A program made the position numbers and the translations under genes. From assembly GCA_028688995.1 (NCBI GenBank), contig JAQTXB010000001.1:1-64000 (forward strand): a DNA stretch of 64,000 nt, given 5' to 3'. Position 1 is the stretch's first letter; every line of letters starts with the position of its first letter. The DNA is from Aliarcobacter sp. (lineage in GTDB: Bacteria; Campylobacterota; Campylobacteria; Campylobacterales; Arcobacteraceae). The notes below the pieces were generated by a model. That model did not search any database and was not told the origin of the DNA. It saw nothing but the letters and a program-made list of their open reading frames with translations. Positions 36,305 through 44,937 of the stretch are shown piece after piece.

Positions 36305-36338
36305 TTTAAGCAAATACTAAGCATTACTACACTATGAT
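36305..36338 (+). promoter_or_regulatory. rplM promoter with imperfect 11-bp repeat
   Basis: TTTAAGC (36305-36311) and ACTAAGC (36316-36322), 4 bases apart, are followed by 10 bases and TATGAT (36333-36338). The -10 is 31 bases before the rplM ATG. The 7-4-7-N10 layout matches the Pho-like promoters but only TAAGC is shared by the halves, so this may be the periodic A/T signal common in this phylum. Confidence 0.4.
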
Positions 36339-36368
36339 TCCACCTCATTAAAAAAGCGGAGAAAATAA

Positions 36369-36788
36369 ATGAAATTTACTCAAATGGCACATGCTAACGA
36401 AATCGAAAGAGATTGGATAGTAGTTGATGCAACTGATAAAGTATTCGGAAGAATTATTACAGAAGTTGCTACTATCTTAAGAGGGAAAAACAAACCTTGT
36501 TTTACACCAAATGTAGACTGCGGAGATTTTGTTGTTATTATAAATGCATCAAAAGCAAGATTTTCTGGTAAAAAATTAGAAAGTAAAAATTACTTTACAC
36601 ACTCAGGTTATTTTGGTAGTACAAAAACTCACAAAATGTCTGAAATGTTTGAAAAAAATCCAGAAAAATTATACAAACTAGCTACTAGAGGTATGCTTCC
36701 AAAAACTACTCTTGGAAAAGCTATGTTAAAAAAATTAAAAGTATATGCAGGAAGTGAACACCCTCATACTGCGCAAATTAAAGGATAA
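36369..36788 (+). CDS. rplM: 50S ribosomal protein L13
   Basis: A 139-residue L13 (start [21 protein letters not shown]; core [41 protein letters not shown] at the end). The ribosome-binding site is GGAG 10 bases before the ATG. It forms the classic pair with rpsI 5 bases downstream. Confidence 0.97.
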   Translation: MKFTQMAHANEIERDWIVVDATDKVFGRIITEVATILRGKNKPCFTPNVDCGDFVVIINASKARFSGKKLESKNYFTHSGYFGSTKTHKMSEMFEKNPEKLYKLATRGMLPKTTLGKAMLKKLKVYAGSEHPHTAQIKG

Positions 36789-36793
36789 GAGTA

Positions 36794-37183
36794 ATGGCAA
36801 AAGTATATGCAACTGGAAGAAGAAAAACAGCTGTAGCTAAAGTATGGCTAGAAAATGGTAATGGTCAATTAACAATTAACGGTCAAACTTTAGATGCTTG
36901 GTTAGGTGGTCACGAATCAATTAAAAAAAGAGTTATGCAACCATTAAATGTTGCTAAACAAGAAACTTCTGTAAACATTGTAGTTAAAACTCTTGGTGGT
37001 GGATATTCTGCACAAGCTGATGCTGCAAGACACGGGATTTCAAGAGCATTAGTTGCTTTTGATGAGCAATTTAGATCTATCTTAAAACCTTTTGGTTTAT
37101 TAACAAGAGATTCAAGATCTGTTGAAAGAAAAAAATTCGGAAAGAAAAAAGCAAGAAAATCTTCTCAATTCTCAAAAAGATAA
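36794..37183 (+). CDS. rpsI: 30S ribosomal protein S9
   Basis: A 129-residue S9 (start [19 protein letters not shown], then [17 protein letters not shown], ending [17 protein letters not shown]). The C-terminal Lys-Arg tail contacts P-site tRNA. A terminator follows 40 bases later. Confidence 0.97.
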   Translation: MAKVYATGRRKTAVAKVWLENGNGQLTINGQTLDAWLGGHESIKKRVMQPLNVAKQETSVNIVVKTLGGGYSAQADAARHGISRALVAFDEQFRSILKPFGLLTRDSRSVERKKFGKKKARKSSQFSKR

Positions 37184-37222
37184 TTTCTGGAATACAAAAG
37201 AGTATATTTTTTACTATTTCTC

Positions 37223-37254
37223 AAAAAGGAGCGACAAATGTTGCTCCTTTTTTT
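37223..37254 (+). terminator. Terminator of rplM-rpsI
   Basis: AAAAAGGAGCGACA (37223-37236) pairs with TGTTGCTCCTTTTT (37239-37252), with one G-T pair and a 2-base loop (effectively wider), followed by more T. It lies upstream of the next gene's start at 37290. Confidence 0.88.
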
Positions 37255-37289
37255 ATGCACTTTTTTATAAAAAAACTATACAATACCCA

Positions 37290-38792
37290 ATGAAATTTTT
37301 AACCCTTTATCTATTAATAATCACTTACTTAAGTGCAAGTACATTAAATTTATCTATGAGTTCAAGTCCTAGTAGACTAAATCCTATTTTAGCAAATGAT
37401 AGTGCTAGTAGCGAAATATCAGATTGGCTTTTTAATGGTTTATTCAAATATGATAAAAATGGAAATCCAACTGGTGATTTAGCAAAATCATATAACTTTG
37501 AAACACCGACAAAATTAATTGTAAAATTAAAAGAAAATGTACTTTGGCATGATAAAGAAAAATTTACATCAAAAGATGTGATTTTTACTTATGAACAAAT
37601 TATAAACCCAAAAGTATTCAACTCTATAAAATCAAACTTCAAAGAGGTTCAAAGTGTTAAAGCACTAGATGATTATACTCTTGAAGTAATTTATAAAGAA
37701 CCCTACTTTAAAGCCTTAGAGACTTGGATGGTAGGAATTCTTCCTTATCATATTTTAAAAGATGAAAAAGATTTAATGACTAGTTCATTTAACAAAAATC
37801 CAATAGGAACTGGTTCTTATAAATTAAAAGAGTTTAAACAAGGTCAAGATATTGAACTAATTGCAAATGATAAATTTTTTGATGGAAGACCAAAAATTGA
37901 TAAAATCTTATATAAATTTCTTCCAGATCCAAATACTTCTTTTTTATATTTAAAACAAAAGAAATTAGACATTGGTGGATTAGATCCTATTCAAGTTGAT
38001 AGGCAAATAGATGATGAATTTAAAGAAAACTATACAATAATTCAAAAACCTAGTTTTACATATGCTTATTTAGGCTTTAATTTAAAAAATGAAAAATTTA
38101 AAGATATAAGAATTCGACAAGCTTTATCATTAGCTATAAATAGACAAGAGTTAGTTGATATTTTATTTTTTGGTTATGGAAAAGTTTGTAATGGACCATT
38201 TTTACCTGGTTCATTTGCTTTTAATGATGAAGTAAAAACTATTCAACAAGATATACCAAAAGCAAAAAAACTTTTAAAAGAAGCAGGCTTTGATGAAAAT
38301 CATCCTTTTACTTTTGAAATAGTTACAAATACAGGAAATGATACAAGAATTAATGCTGCTCAAATATTACAATACCAACTAAGAAAAGCTGGAATTATAA
38401 TGAATATAAGAGTTATGGAGTGGCAAGCTTTTTTAAATACAGTTGTTCATCCAAGAAAATTTGAAGCTGTACTTTTAGGGTGGTCACTTGCACTAATGCC
38501 TGATGCTTATCCATTATGGCATAGTTCAAGTTCAAAACTTGGTGGATTTAATTTGGTTTCATATGAAAATCCAGAAGTAGATAAACTTATTGAAAAAGGT
38601 TCAAATACAATAAATAGAGATGAATTAGGAAAAATATATAAAGAAATTTTCAAAAAAATAAATGATGATTTACCATATCTATTTTTATATATTCCTGATT
38701 CAATAACAGTCGTAAATAAAGATATAAAAAATATCGAACCATCTTTTATAGGAATAATGCATAACCAAAAAGATTGGGAACTAGAAAATTAA
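37290..38792 (+). CDS. Periplasmic peptide-type ABC substrate-binding protein
   Basis: A 500-residue extracellular solute-binding protein of family 5 (DppA/OppA type). It has a signal peptide (MKFLTLYLLIITYLSA) and the family pattern LNPILANDSASSEI...LFNGLFKYD, then LAKSYNFE and FKDIRIRQALSLAINRQELV. The open frame extends 168 bases further upstream into rpsI, but the signal peptide and the terminator in between fix the start at 37290. No permease or ATPase genes are adjacent, so it is an orphan binding protein. The ligand (di- or oligopeptide, or nickel) is not known. Confidence 0.88.
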   Translation: MKFLTLYLLIITYLSASTLNLSMSSSPSRLNPILANDSASSEISDWLFNGLFKYDKNGNPTGDLAKSYNFETPTKLIVKLKENVLWHDKEKFTSKDVIFTYEQIINPKVFNSIKSNFKEVQSVKALDDYTLEVIYKEPYFKALETWMVGILPYHILKDEKDLMTSSFNKNPIGTGSYKLKEFKQGQDIELIANDKFFDGRPKIDKILYKFLPDPNTSFLYLKQKKLDIGGLDPIQVDRQIDDEFKENYTIIQKPSFTYAYLGFNLKNEKFKDIRIRQALSLAINRQELVDILFFGYGKVCNGPFLPGSFAFNDEVKTIQQDIPKAKKLLKEAGFDENHPFTFEIVTNTGNDTRINAAQILQYQLRKAGIIMNIRVMEWQAFLNTVVHPRKFEAVLLGWSLALMPDAYPLWHSSSSKLGGFNLVSYENPEVDKLIEKGSNTINRDELGKIYKEIFKKINDDLPYLFLYIPDSITVVNKDIKNIEPSFIGIMHNQKDWELEN

Positions 38793-38818
38793 TAATTAAA
38801 CAATAGGAAATAATATAT

Positions 38819-39472
38819 ATGGATAAAAATAAAATAATACTTTTTGATTTAGATGGAACATTAATAGATTCAACAGATGCAATAGTTTCAACTTTTTATC
38901 ACTCTTTTAAGGAGTTAGGATTTGATTTTAATGGTAACGATGAAACTATCAAATCATTAATTGGTTACCCACTTGATGTAATGTATAAAGAGTTAGGAGT
39001 AGAAGAATCAAAAGTTTGGGATTTTGTAGATTCTTATAAAAATAGATATAGAGTTATTTCAAAAGAACAAACAACTCTTTTAGAAAATGCCTATGATGCT
39101 GTGTATCAAGCCTCTTTATTCGCAAGAGTTAGTGTTGTTACTACAAAAACTAGAATGTTTACTATTCCATTACTTGAACACTTTAATATTGCTCAATTTT
39201 TTGAAGTTGTAACTGGAAGAGAAAATGTACAAAATCCAAAACCACATCCTGAACCAATTTTAATTACACTTGAACAGATGAATTATAATAAAGACAAACA
39301 TTCTGTTTGGATGATTGGTGATACAAAACTTGATTTAATTGCAGCATCAGATGCAAATGTTAATTCTATTGGTGTTTTATGTGGATATGGAGAAAAAGAA
39401 GAGTTACTTAAATATACAAACACTGTAAAATCAAATGCACTTGATGCAATCAATCACATTAAAACATTATAA
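38819..39472 (+). CDS. HAD-family phosphatase (phosphoglycolate phosphatase-like)
   Basis: A 217-residue HAD hydrolase. Motif I FDLDGTLIDST (nucleophile Asp near residue 10), motif II Thr in VVTTKT, motif III Lys in NPKPHPEPI and motif IV MIGDTKLDLIAA are all present, with a helical cap between I and II. It resembles Gph/PpaX. The exact substrate is unknown. It follows the binding-protein gene by 26 bases. Confidence 0.88.
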   Translation: MDKNKIILFDLDGTLIDSTDAIVSTFYHSFKELGFDFNGNDETIKSLIGYPLDVMYKELGVEESKVWDFVDSYKNRYRVISKEQTTLLENAYDAVYQASLFARVSVVTTKTRMFTIPLLEHFNIAQFFEVVTGRENVQNPKPHPEPILITLEQMNYNKDKHSVWMIGDTKLDLIAASDANVNSIGVLCGYGEKEELLKYTNTVKSNALDAINHIKTL

Positions 39473-39749
39473 CTACAAATCAATAATAGCTTAATATTAT
39501 AAACTACTTATTATTTATCATATAAATATCAGTCTGTAGTTCTATAATATTTCTATATTTATATTATCCTCAAATAATAGCTAATATATCCATTAAATAG
39601 TACTTTATGGCCTATAGATAATTTTAAATTTATTGAACAATAATAATTTAAGTTAATAAAAGTTCATTTAAGTTAAAATTTTCTATAATACTAAAGACTA
39701 ATTAAATTTTTTAAGTCAAATTTAATATTAAATAATAAGGAGAGCCTCT
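39473..39749 (+). promoter_or_regulatory. Upstream region and promoter of the por operon
   Basis: A 277-base AT-rich gap. TATAAT is at 39684-39689. Just before it (39647-39676) are three tandem 10-bp units, TTTAAGTTAA, TAAAAGTTCA and TTTAAGTTAA, placing AAGTT on one face of the helix. This could be a regulator site or the periodic T/A signal that replaces the -35 box in this phylum. A GGAGAG ribosome-binding site precedes porC. No other gene is seen in the gap. Confidence 0.55.
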
Positions 39750-40313
39750 ATGTTAGAAATTAGATGGCATAGCCGTGCAGGACAAGGTGCTGTAACTGGT
39801 GCGAAAGGTCTTGGTTCTGTTGTTGCTGAAACAGGTAAACAAGTTCAAGCTTTTGCTTTTTATGGTTCAGCTAAAAGAGGTGCGTCTATGACGGCATACA
39901 ATAGAATTGATGATGAACCAATATTAAATCATGAAAAATATATGCAACCTGATTTTGTTTTTATTCTAGATCCAGGATTAGCAATTACAGATAATATTAC
40001 TGCAAATGGAAAAGATACTACAAAATATATTATTACAACACACCTAAAAAAAGAAGAATTAATCTCTTTAGTTCCTACTTTACAAGGTATTGAAGATAGA
40101 GTATTCGTTCTTGATTGTTTCCAAATTGCAAGGGATACAATAGGAAAAGCCATTCCAAATACTCCAATGCTTGGTGCATTTATGAAAGTTAGTGGAATGT
40201 TTGAACTTGACTATTTTAAAGAAAAAATGAAGGGTGTACTTAAAAAGTTACCTGCTAATGTGATTGATGCAAATATGATTGCAATCCAACGAGCTTACGA
40301 TGAAGTTCACTAA
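39750..40313 (+). CDS. porC: Pyruvate:ferredoxin oxidoreductase gamma subunit
   Basis: A 187-residue gamma subunit, starting MLEIRWHSRAGQGAVTGAKGL, the family signature. It forms part of the four-subunit enzyme that interconverts pyruvate plus CoA with acetyl-CoA, CO2 and reduced ferredoxin or flavodoxin. In Campylobacterota this serves both sugar-poor catabolism and, where present, the reductive TCA cycle. It is first in the order gamma-delta-alpha-beta. Confidence 0.94.
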   Translation: MLEIRWHSRAGQGAVTGAKGLGSVVAETGKQVQAFAFYGSAKRGASMTAYNRIDDEPILNHEKYMQPDFVFILDPGLAITDNITANGKDTTKYIITTHLKKEELISLVPTLQGIEDRVFVLDCFQIARDTIGKAIPNTPMLGAFMKVSGMFELDYFKEKMKGVLKKLPANVIDANMIAIQRAYDEVH

Positions 40314-40324
40314 AAGGATAGAAA

Positions 40325-40738
40325 ATGAATAAACCAATAAGTGAAATGGGATGGGATGAGTTAGTACCTGGTGCTGCTCTTTTTACATTCAACGGTGATA
40401 TAAATTATAATATTGCAGATATGCAACCTGAAGATAGAATGTATTCAGAAACAAGTTCAAAAAGTATGAGTGTAGGAGACTGGAGAGTTTTAAAACCAGT
40501 TTGGAATTCTGAAACATGTATTGACTGTCAAAACTGTTGGATTTTCTGTCCAGATACATCAATCATTGCAAGAAACAAAGAGATGAAAGGTGTTGATTAT
40601 GAACACTGTAAAGGTTGTGGATTATGTGTAAGTGTTTGTCCTACAAATCCAAAATCACTTTTAATGTTTAATGAATACATTAGTACAGAAGATGCATTGT
40701 CTCAATGGCCTGAGAAAAAAAAGAAAGGTGAAGAATAA
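40325..40738 (+). CDS. porD: Pyruvate:ferredoxin oxidoreductase delta (ferredoxin) subunit
   Basis: A 137-residue subunit with two [4Fe-4S] motifs, CIDCQNCWIFCP (near residue 63) and CKGCGLCVSVCP (near 95). It carries electrons from the TPP site to the external acceptor. An N-terminal extension of about 55 residues is present, as in the Helicobacter-type enzyme. The stop overlaps the porA start by one base. Confidence 0.94.
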   Translation: MNKPISEMGWDELVPGAALFTFNGDINYNIADMQPEDRMYSETSSKSMSVGDWRVLKPVWNSETCIDCQNCWIFCPDTSIIARNKEMKGVDYEHCKGCGLCVSVCPTNPKSLLMFNEYISTEDALSQWPEKKKKGEE

Positions 40739-41979
40739 TGAACAAAAGAGTAATGGAATTAAAAGATGTAGAAGTTTGGGATGGAAACATGGCAAACTCT
40801 CAGGCTTTAAGACAAGCCGATGTAGATGTTGTTGCTGCTTATCCTATTACACCTTCAACTGCTACAGTTGAGAATTATGCAATGTTCCATGCAAATGGAT
40901 ATATTGATGGTGAAGTAATCATGGTTGAATCTGAACACGCTGCTATGAGTGCATGTGTTGGAGCTGGAGCTGCTGGAGGAAGAGTTGCAACTGCAACTTC
41001 ATCTCAAGGTTTAGCTTTAATGATTGAAGTATTATATCAAGCATCTGGAATGAGAATTCCTGTTGTTTTATGTTTAGTAAATAGAGCATTAGCAGCACCT
41101 CTAAATGTAAATGGTGACCACTCAGATTTATATCTTACAAGGGATGCTGGATGGGTTTCTATTGATGCATTTTCTCCGCAACAAGCTTATGACATGACTC
41201 TAATGGCATTTAAAATTTCTGAGCATCCAGATGTTAGATTACCAGTTATTTCTAACCAAGATGGATTTATGACTTCACATACTGCTCAAAATGTTATTCC
41301 ATTAAAAGATGAAGTTGCTTGTAAATTTGTAGGTGATTACTTACAAGTAAATGCACTTTTAAATTTTGATAAACCAGTAACTCACGGTGTACAAACTGAA
41401 CAAGATTGGCACTTTGAACACAAAGCAAAACAACATGCAGCTTTAATGGCTTCTAAAAAAGTTATCCTAGAAACATTTAAAGAGTTCAAAGAGTTAACAG
41501 GAAGAGAGTATAAACTTGTTGAATCTTATAATTTAGAAAATGCAGATGTTGCAATTGTATGTTTAGGTTCAACTTACGAAACAGCGATGTTAGCAATTAA
41601 CCAACTAAAAGAAGAAGGAATAAATGCAGCAGTTGTAGCACCAAGAGTATTTAGACCTTTCCCACTTGAAGAAATAGCAGAGGCTTTACAAGGTATGAAA
41701 GCAATTGCATGTATGGATAGATCTGCACCTGGTGGAACTGTTGGAGCACTATTTAATGAAATTTCTGGTGCGTTAATCAACACAAAAGCTAGACCATTAA
41801 TGTCAAATCTTATCTATGGTTTAGGTGGAAGAGATATGACTGTTGCAGCATTAAAAGATATATTTAGAACATTAGATAAAGAAGCGAAAGCTGGAAAACT
41901 ATCTGGGAAAATCCAAAGATTCGTAGGAGTTAGAGGACCAGAACTTAGTTTCTATGAAGTGCAAGGAGAGACAAAATGA
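40738..41979 (+). CDS. porA: Pyruvate:ferredoxin oxidoreductase alpha subunit
   Basis: A 413-residue alpha subunit with the pyrimidine-binding domain (AAYPITPSTATVE near residue 35; VESEHAAMSACVGAGAAGGR; TATSSQGLALMIE) and a transketolase C-like domain (VVAPRVFRPFP, CMDRSAPGG). It overlaps porB by 4 bases. Confidence 0.95.
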   Translation: MNKRVMELKDVEVWDGNMANSQALRQADVDVVAAYPITPSTATVENYAMFHANGYIDGEVIMVESEHAAMSACVGAGAAGGRVATATSSQGLALMIEVLYQASGMRIPVVLCLVNRALAAPLNVNGDHSDLYLTRDAGWVSIDAFSPQQAYDMTLMAFKISEHPDVRLPVISNQDGFMTSHTAQNVIPLKDEVACKFVGDYLQVNALLNFDKPVTHGVQTEQDWHFEHKAKQHAALMASKKVILETFKEFKELTGREYKLVESYNLENADVAIVCLGSTYETAMLAINQLKEEGINAAVVAPRVFRPFPLEEIAEALQGMKAIACMDRSAPGGTVGALFNEISGALINTKARPLMSNLIYGLGGRDMTVAALKDIFRTLDKEAKAGKLSGKIQRFVGVRGPELSFYEVQGETK

Positions 41980-42944
41980 GTACATTAGTTAATACGCAAA
42001 AAGAGATTAAAAACTTAAAATCATTTTCAACAGCTGCTGAAAGATTTGAAGGTTCTCACCTTTTATGTCCAGGTTGTGCCCACTCTATTATTGTTAGAGA
42101 AGTTTTAAATGCAACAAATGATAACTTAGTTGTATCTGCTTCAACTGGATGTTTAGAAGTTTGTACAGCTATTTATCCTCACACTTCTTGGGATTGTTCA
42201 TGGATTCATATTGGATTTGAAAACTCTTCAACTGCAATGGCTGGTGTTGAAACAATGAACAAAGCATTAAGAAACAAAGGAAGAATATCAGCAGATACTC
42301 CTCAACCAAAATTTGTAACTTTTGGGGGAGATGGTTCTACTTATGATATTGGATTCCAATGGATTTCTGGATGTTTTGAAAGAGGACATGACTTTATGTA
42401 TGTATGTTTAGACAATGAAGTTTATGCAAACACTGGTGGTCAAAGATCTTCATCTACACCAATTGGTTCAAGCACAACAACTGCACCAGCTGGTTCACAC
42501 TCTTATGGTGAAAAAAGACAGAAAAAAGATATCGTTTCTATTATGGCAGCTCATGGTGCACCTTATGTTGCACAAGTTGCTCCAAATAAATGGAAAGATA
42601 TGGTTAAAAAAATCCAAAGAGGTTTTGATACTCATGGTCCAGTATTTATAAATGCAATGAGTGCATGTACAACTGAGTGGAAATTTGCTCCAAATCAAAC
42701 TATTGAAGTTTCTGATTTAGCAGTTGATTCACTTGTATTTCCATTATATGAAATCATTGAGGGAAGAGAATTAAACATCACATATAGACCAAAAAATATC
42801 ATTCCTGTAAGAGATTATTTAGGTGCTCAACCTAGATTTAAACACTTATTCAAACCTGAATATGAATATTTAATTGATGAATGGCAAAAAAGAATCGACG
42901 AAAGATGGGTATTCTTACAAAAAAGAGAAGAAATTAGAATGTAA
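41976..42944 (+). CDS. porB: Pyruvate:ferredoxin oxidoreductase beta subunit
   Basis: A 322-residue beta subunit that binds TPP (GGDGSTYDIGFQW ... NEVYANTGGQRSSSTP) and a [4Fe-4S] cluster (CPGCAH near residue 32, with further Cys in STGCLEVC and MSACTTEW). A long hairpin follows after the stop. Confidence 0.95.
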   Translation: MSTLVNTQKEIKNLKSFSTAAERFEGSHLLCPGCAHSIIVREVLNATNDNLVVSASTGCLEVCTAIYPHTSWDCSWIHIGFENSSTAMAGVETMNKALRNKGRISADTPQPKFVTFGGDGSTYDIGFQWISGCFERGHDFMYVCLDNEVYANTGGQRSSSTPIGSSTTTAPAGSHSYGEKRQKKDIVSIMAAHGAPYVAQVAPNKWKDMVKKIQRGFDTHGPVFINAMSACTTEWKFAPNQTIEVSDLAVDSLVFPLYEIIEGRELNITYRPKNIIPVRDYLGAQPRFKHLFKPEYEYLIDEWQKRIDERWVFLQKREEIRM

Positions 42945-42953
42945 TTTCTTCTT

Positions 42954-42994
42954 GTAAGAAAAATAAAATATTTTTAAAATTTTATTTTTCTTAC
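42954..42994 (+). terminator. AT-rich hairpin after porB, probable terminator
   Basis: A perfect 16-bp stem, GTAAGAAAAATAAAAT (42954-42969) with its reverse complement (42979-42994), and a 9-base loop, 10 bases after the porB stop. The stem itself ends T-rich; there is no extra T-run. Confidence 0.6.
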
Positions 42995-43020
42995 ATCTTT
43001 ATTACATTTTATTTTAATAC

Positions 43021-43130
43021 TATACTGAAGTCTATTAAATACCTACTATTTTAAATATGACTCAAAAATACTAACAATTTTTCCAATTCCCATTTCATAT
43101 TTTGCTTCCTTATTGAAATGGGAATTTTAT
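43021..43130 (+). ncRNA. Possible small RNA with own promoter and terminator hairpin
   Basis: In the 337-base gap between porB and pgm, TATACT (43021-43026) is a fair -10 box. The gap also has a 13-bp perfect stem, AATTCCCATTTCA (43085-43097) with TGAAATGGGAATT (43114-43126), followed by TTATTTTT. These would frame a transcript of about 100 nt with no ORF. The hairpin is clear. The transcript is inference, and the hairpin could instead be a second terminator for por. The remainder up to pgm holds nothing recognisable. Confidence 0.35.
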
Positions 43131-43281
43131 TTTTCTCTCTATTATAAAATAAATGTTTCCATATATTTAAATAATTCTACAAATAGTGCAAATTTTTTTA
43201 TTTAGAAATCATATAAAAGGCCAATTTCGATAAAATAATGACTCTTTTTATAAAAGCAATTAAAATAGCAAAGGATAAAAC

Positions 43282-44916
43282 TTGATAAATGAATTAGCAG
43301 GTAAAAAAGCACCTAAAGAAATACTAGAAAATATTGAAAAATTAATTGAAGCCTATTATATTAATAAGCCCGACATAAATATTCAAAGTCAAAAAGTTAG
43401 TTTTGGAACATCTGGTCATAGAGGATGTTCTACAAAATCAAGTTTTAATGAAAACCATATTTTAGCAATCACACAAGCGCTTTGTGAGTATAGAAAAAGT
43501 GCTGGAATAACTGGTATTATGCATATAGGAATTGATACTCATGCTTTATCAACTCCTGCTCAAATAACAGCTTTACAAGTTTTTTTAGCAAATGAAGTTC
43601 ACTGTAAAATTGCAGCAGAAAACTCATATACTCCAACTCCTGTTATGTCTTTTACAATAATTGAATCAAATAAAAATTCAAAAGATTTAAATGATGGTGT
43701 AATTATAACTCCTTCACATAATCCTCCATGTGATGGTGGATTTAAATACAACACTCCAAATGGAGGACCTTCAGATACTGATGTTACATCTGTTATAGAA
43801 AAAAGAGCAAATGAAATATTAAAAGATGGTCTAAAAGATGTTAAATTCATAGCAAAAGATAAAATATATGAATCTAAATTTTTAGAAATTGCTGATTTTA
43901 TAACTCCTTATGTAAAAGCATTAGAGACTATTATTGATATGGATGTTATAAAAAATGCAAATCTAAATATTGGTGTAGATCCTCTAGGTGGGTCAGGTTT
44001 AGAAGTTTATAAAAAAATAAATGAAATTTATGGTCTTAACCTTGATATTGTAAATGATTCAATTGACCCAACTTTCTCTTTTATGTCATGTGACCATGAT
44101 GGAAAAATAAGAATGGATTGTTCTTCACCATATGCTATGGCTTCACTTATACAATTAGCTGATAAATATGATATTGCATTCGCTAATGACCCAGATTTTG
44201 ATAGACATGGGATTGTAACAAAAAGTGTAGGACTTATGAATCCTAATCACTATTTAACTGTTGCTATTTGGTATCTATTTTCAAACAGAAAATCTTGGAA
44301 AAATGACCTTGGAGTTGGTAAAACTTTAGTTTCAAGTTCAATGATTGATAAAGTTGTTAAATCTTTAGATAAAAAACTTTATGAAGTACCTGTTGGATTT
44401 AAATGGTTTGTTGAAGGTTTATTTGATGGAAGCTTAGCTTTTGGTGGCGAAGAGAGTGCTGGTGCTTCATTTTTAAGAAAAGATGGAAGTGTTTGGTCAA
44501 CTGATAAAGATGGAATTATTTTAAATCTTTTAGCTGCTGAAATTACTGCAAAACTAAAAAAAGACCCAGGTGTTATTTATCAAGAGTTTGAAAAAGAGTT
44601 TGGTAAAGCTTACTATAAAAGAGTTGATGCAGTTGCAAATTATGAACAAAAAGCAAAACTAAAAAATCTTAGTGTAAAAGATATTACATCTAAAACTTTA
44701 GCAAATGAAGAAATAGAAAATATCTATACAAATGCAAGTGGAAATAATGCAAGTATTGGAGGTCTAAAAGTTACAACTGCAAATGGTTGGTTTGCAGCTC
44801 GACCTTCTGGAACTGAAGATATTTATAAAATTTATGCTGAGAGTTTTATAAGTGAAGAGCATTTAGAATTACTAATTAAAGAGGCTCAAGACTTAGTTTT
44901 AAAAAGCATAGCTTAA
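43282..44916 (+). CDS. pgm: Phosphoglucomutase (alpha-D-glucose-specific)
   Basis: A 544-residue phosphohexomutase of the E. coli Pgm length, interconverting glucose-1-phosphate and glucose-6-phosphate. The phosphoserine loop is ITPSHNPPCDGGFKYN (Ser near residue 145), the metal loop FANDPDFDRHGIV, the sugar-specificity loop GGEESAGASF and the phosphate loop RPSGTEDIYKIY. The start is TTG with AAGGA upstream; the next ATG would remove N-terminal residues typical of the family. Confidence 0.95.
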   Translation: MINELAGKKAPKEILENIEKLIEAYYINKPDINIQSQKVSFGTSGHRGCSTKSSFNENHILAITQALCEYRKSAGITGIMHIGIDTHALSTPAQITALQVFLANEVHCKIAAENSYTPTPVMSFTIIESNKNSKDLNDGVIITPSHNPPCDGGFKYNTPNGGPSDTDVTSVIEKRANEILKDGLKDVKFIAKDKIYESKFLEIADFITPYVKALETIIDMDVIKNANLNIGVDPLGGSGLEVYKKINEIYGLNLDIVNDSIDPTFSFMSCDHDGKIRMDCSSPYAMASLIQLADKYDIAFANDPDFDRHGIVTKSVGLMNPNHYLTVAIWYLFSNRKSWKNDLGVGKTLVSSSMIDKVVKSLDKKLYEVPVGFKWFVEGLFDGSLAFGGEESAGASFLRKDGSVWSTDKDGIILNLLAAEITAKLKKDPGVIYQEFEKEFGKAYYKRVDAVANYEQKAKLKNLSVKDITSKTLANEEIENIYTNASGNNASIGGLKVTTANGWFAARPSGTEDIYKIYAESFISEEHLELLIKEAQDLVLKSIA

Positions 44917-44937
44917 AACGACTGAGCTGGGAAATCT

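Noticed and set aside
37122..37289. N-terminal extension of the peptide-binding protein frame into rpsI
   Set aside because: It overlaps rpsI and the rplM-rpsI terminator. The signal peptide at 37290 marks the true start.
43061..43080. A TGACTCA half-site followed by AAAATACTAAC, resembling the repeat box
   Set aside because: The second half-site is not conserved and there is no -10 at the right distance on the minus strand or a minus-strand gene to serve.
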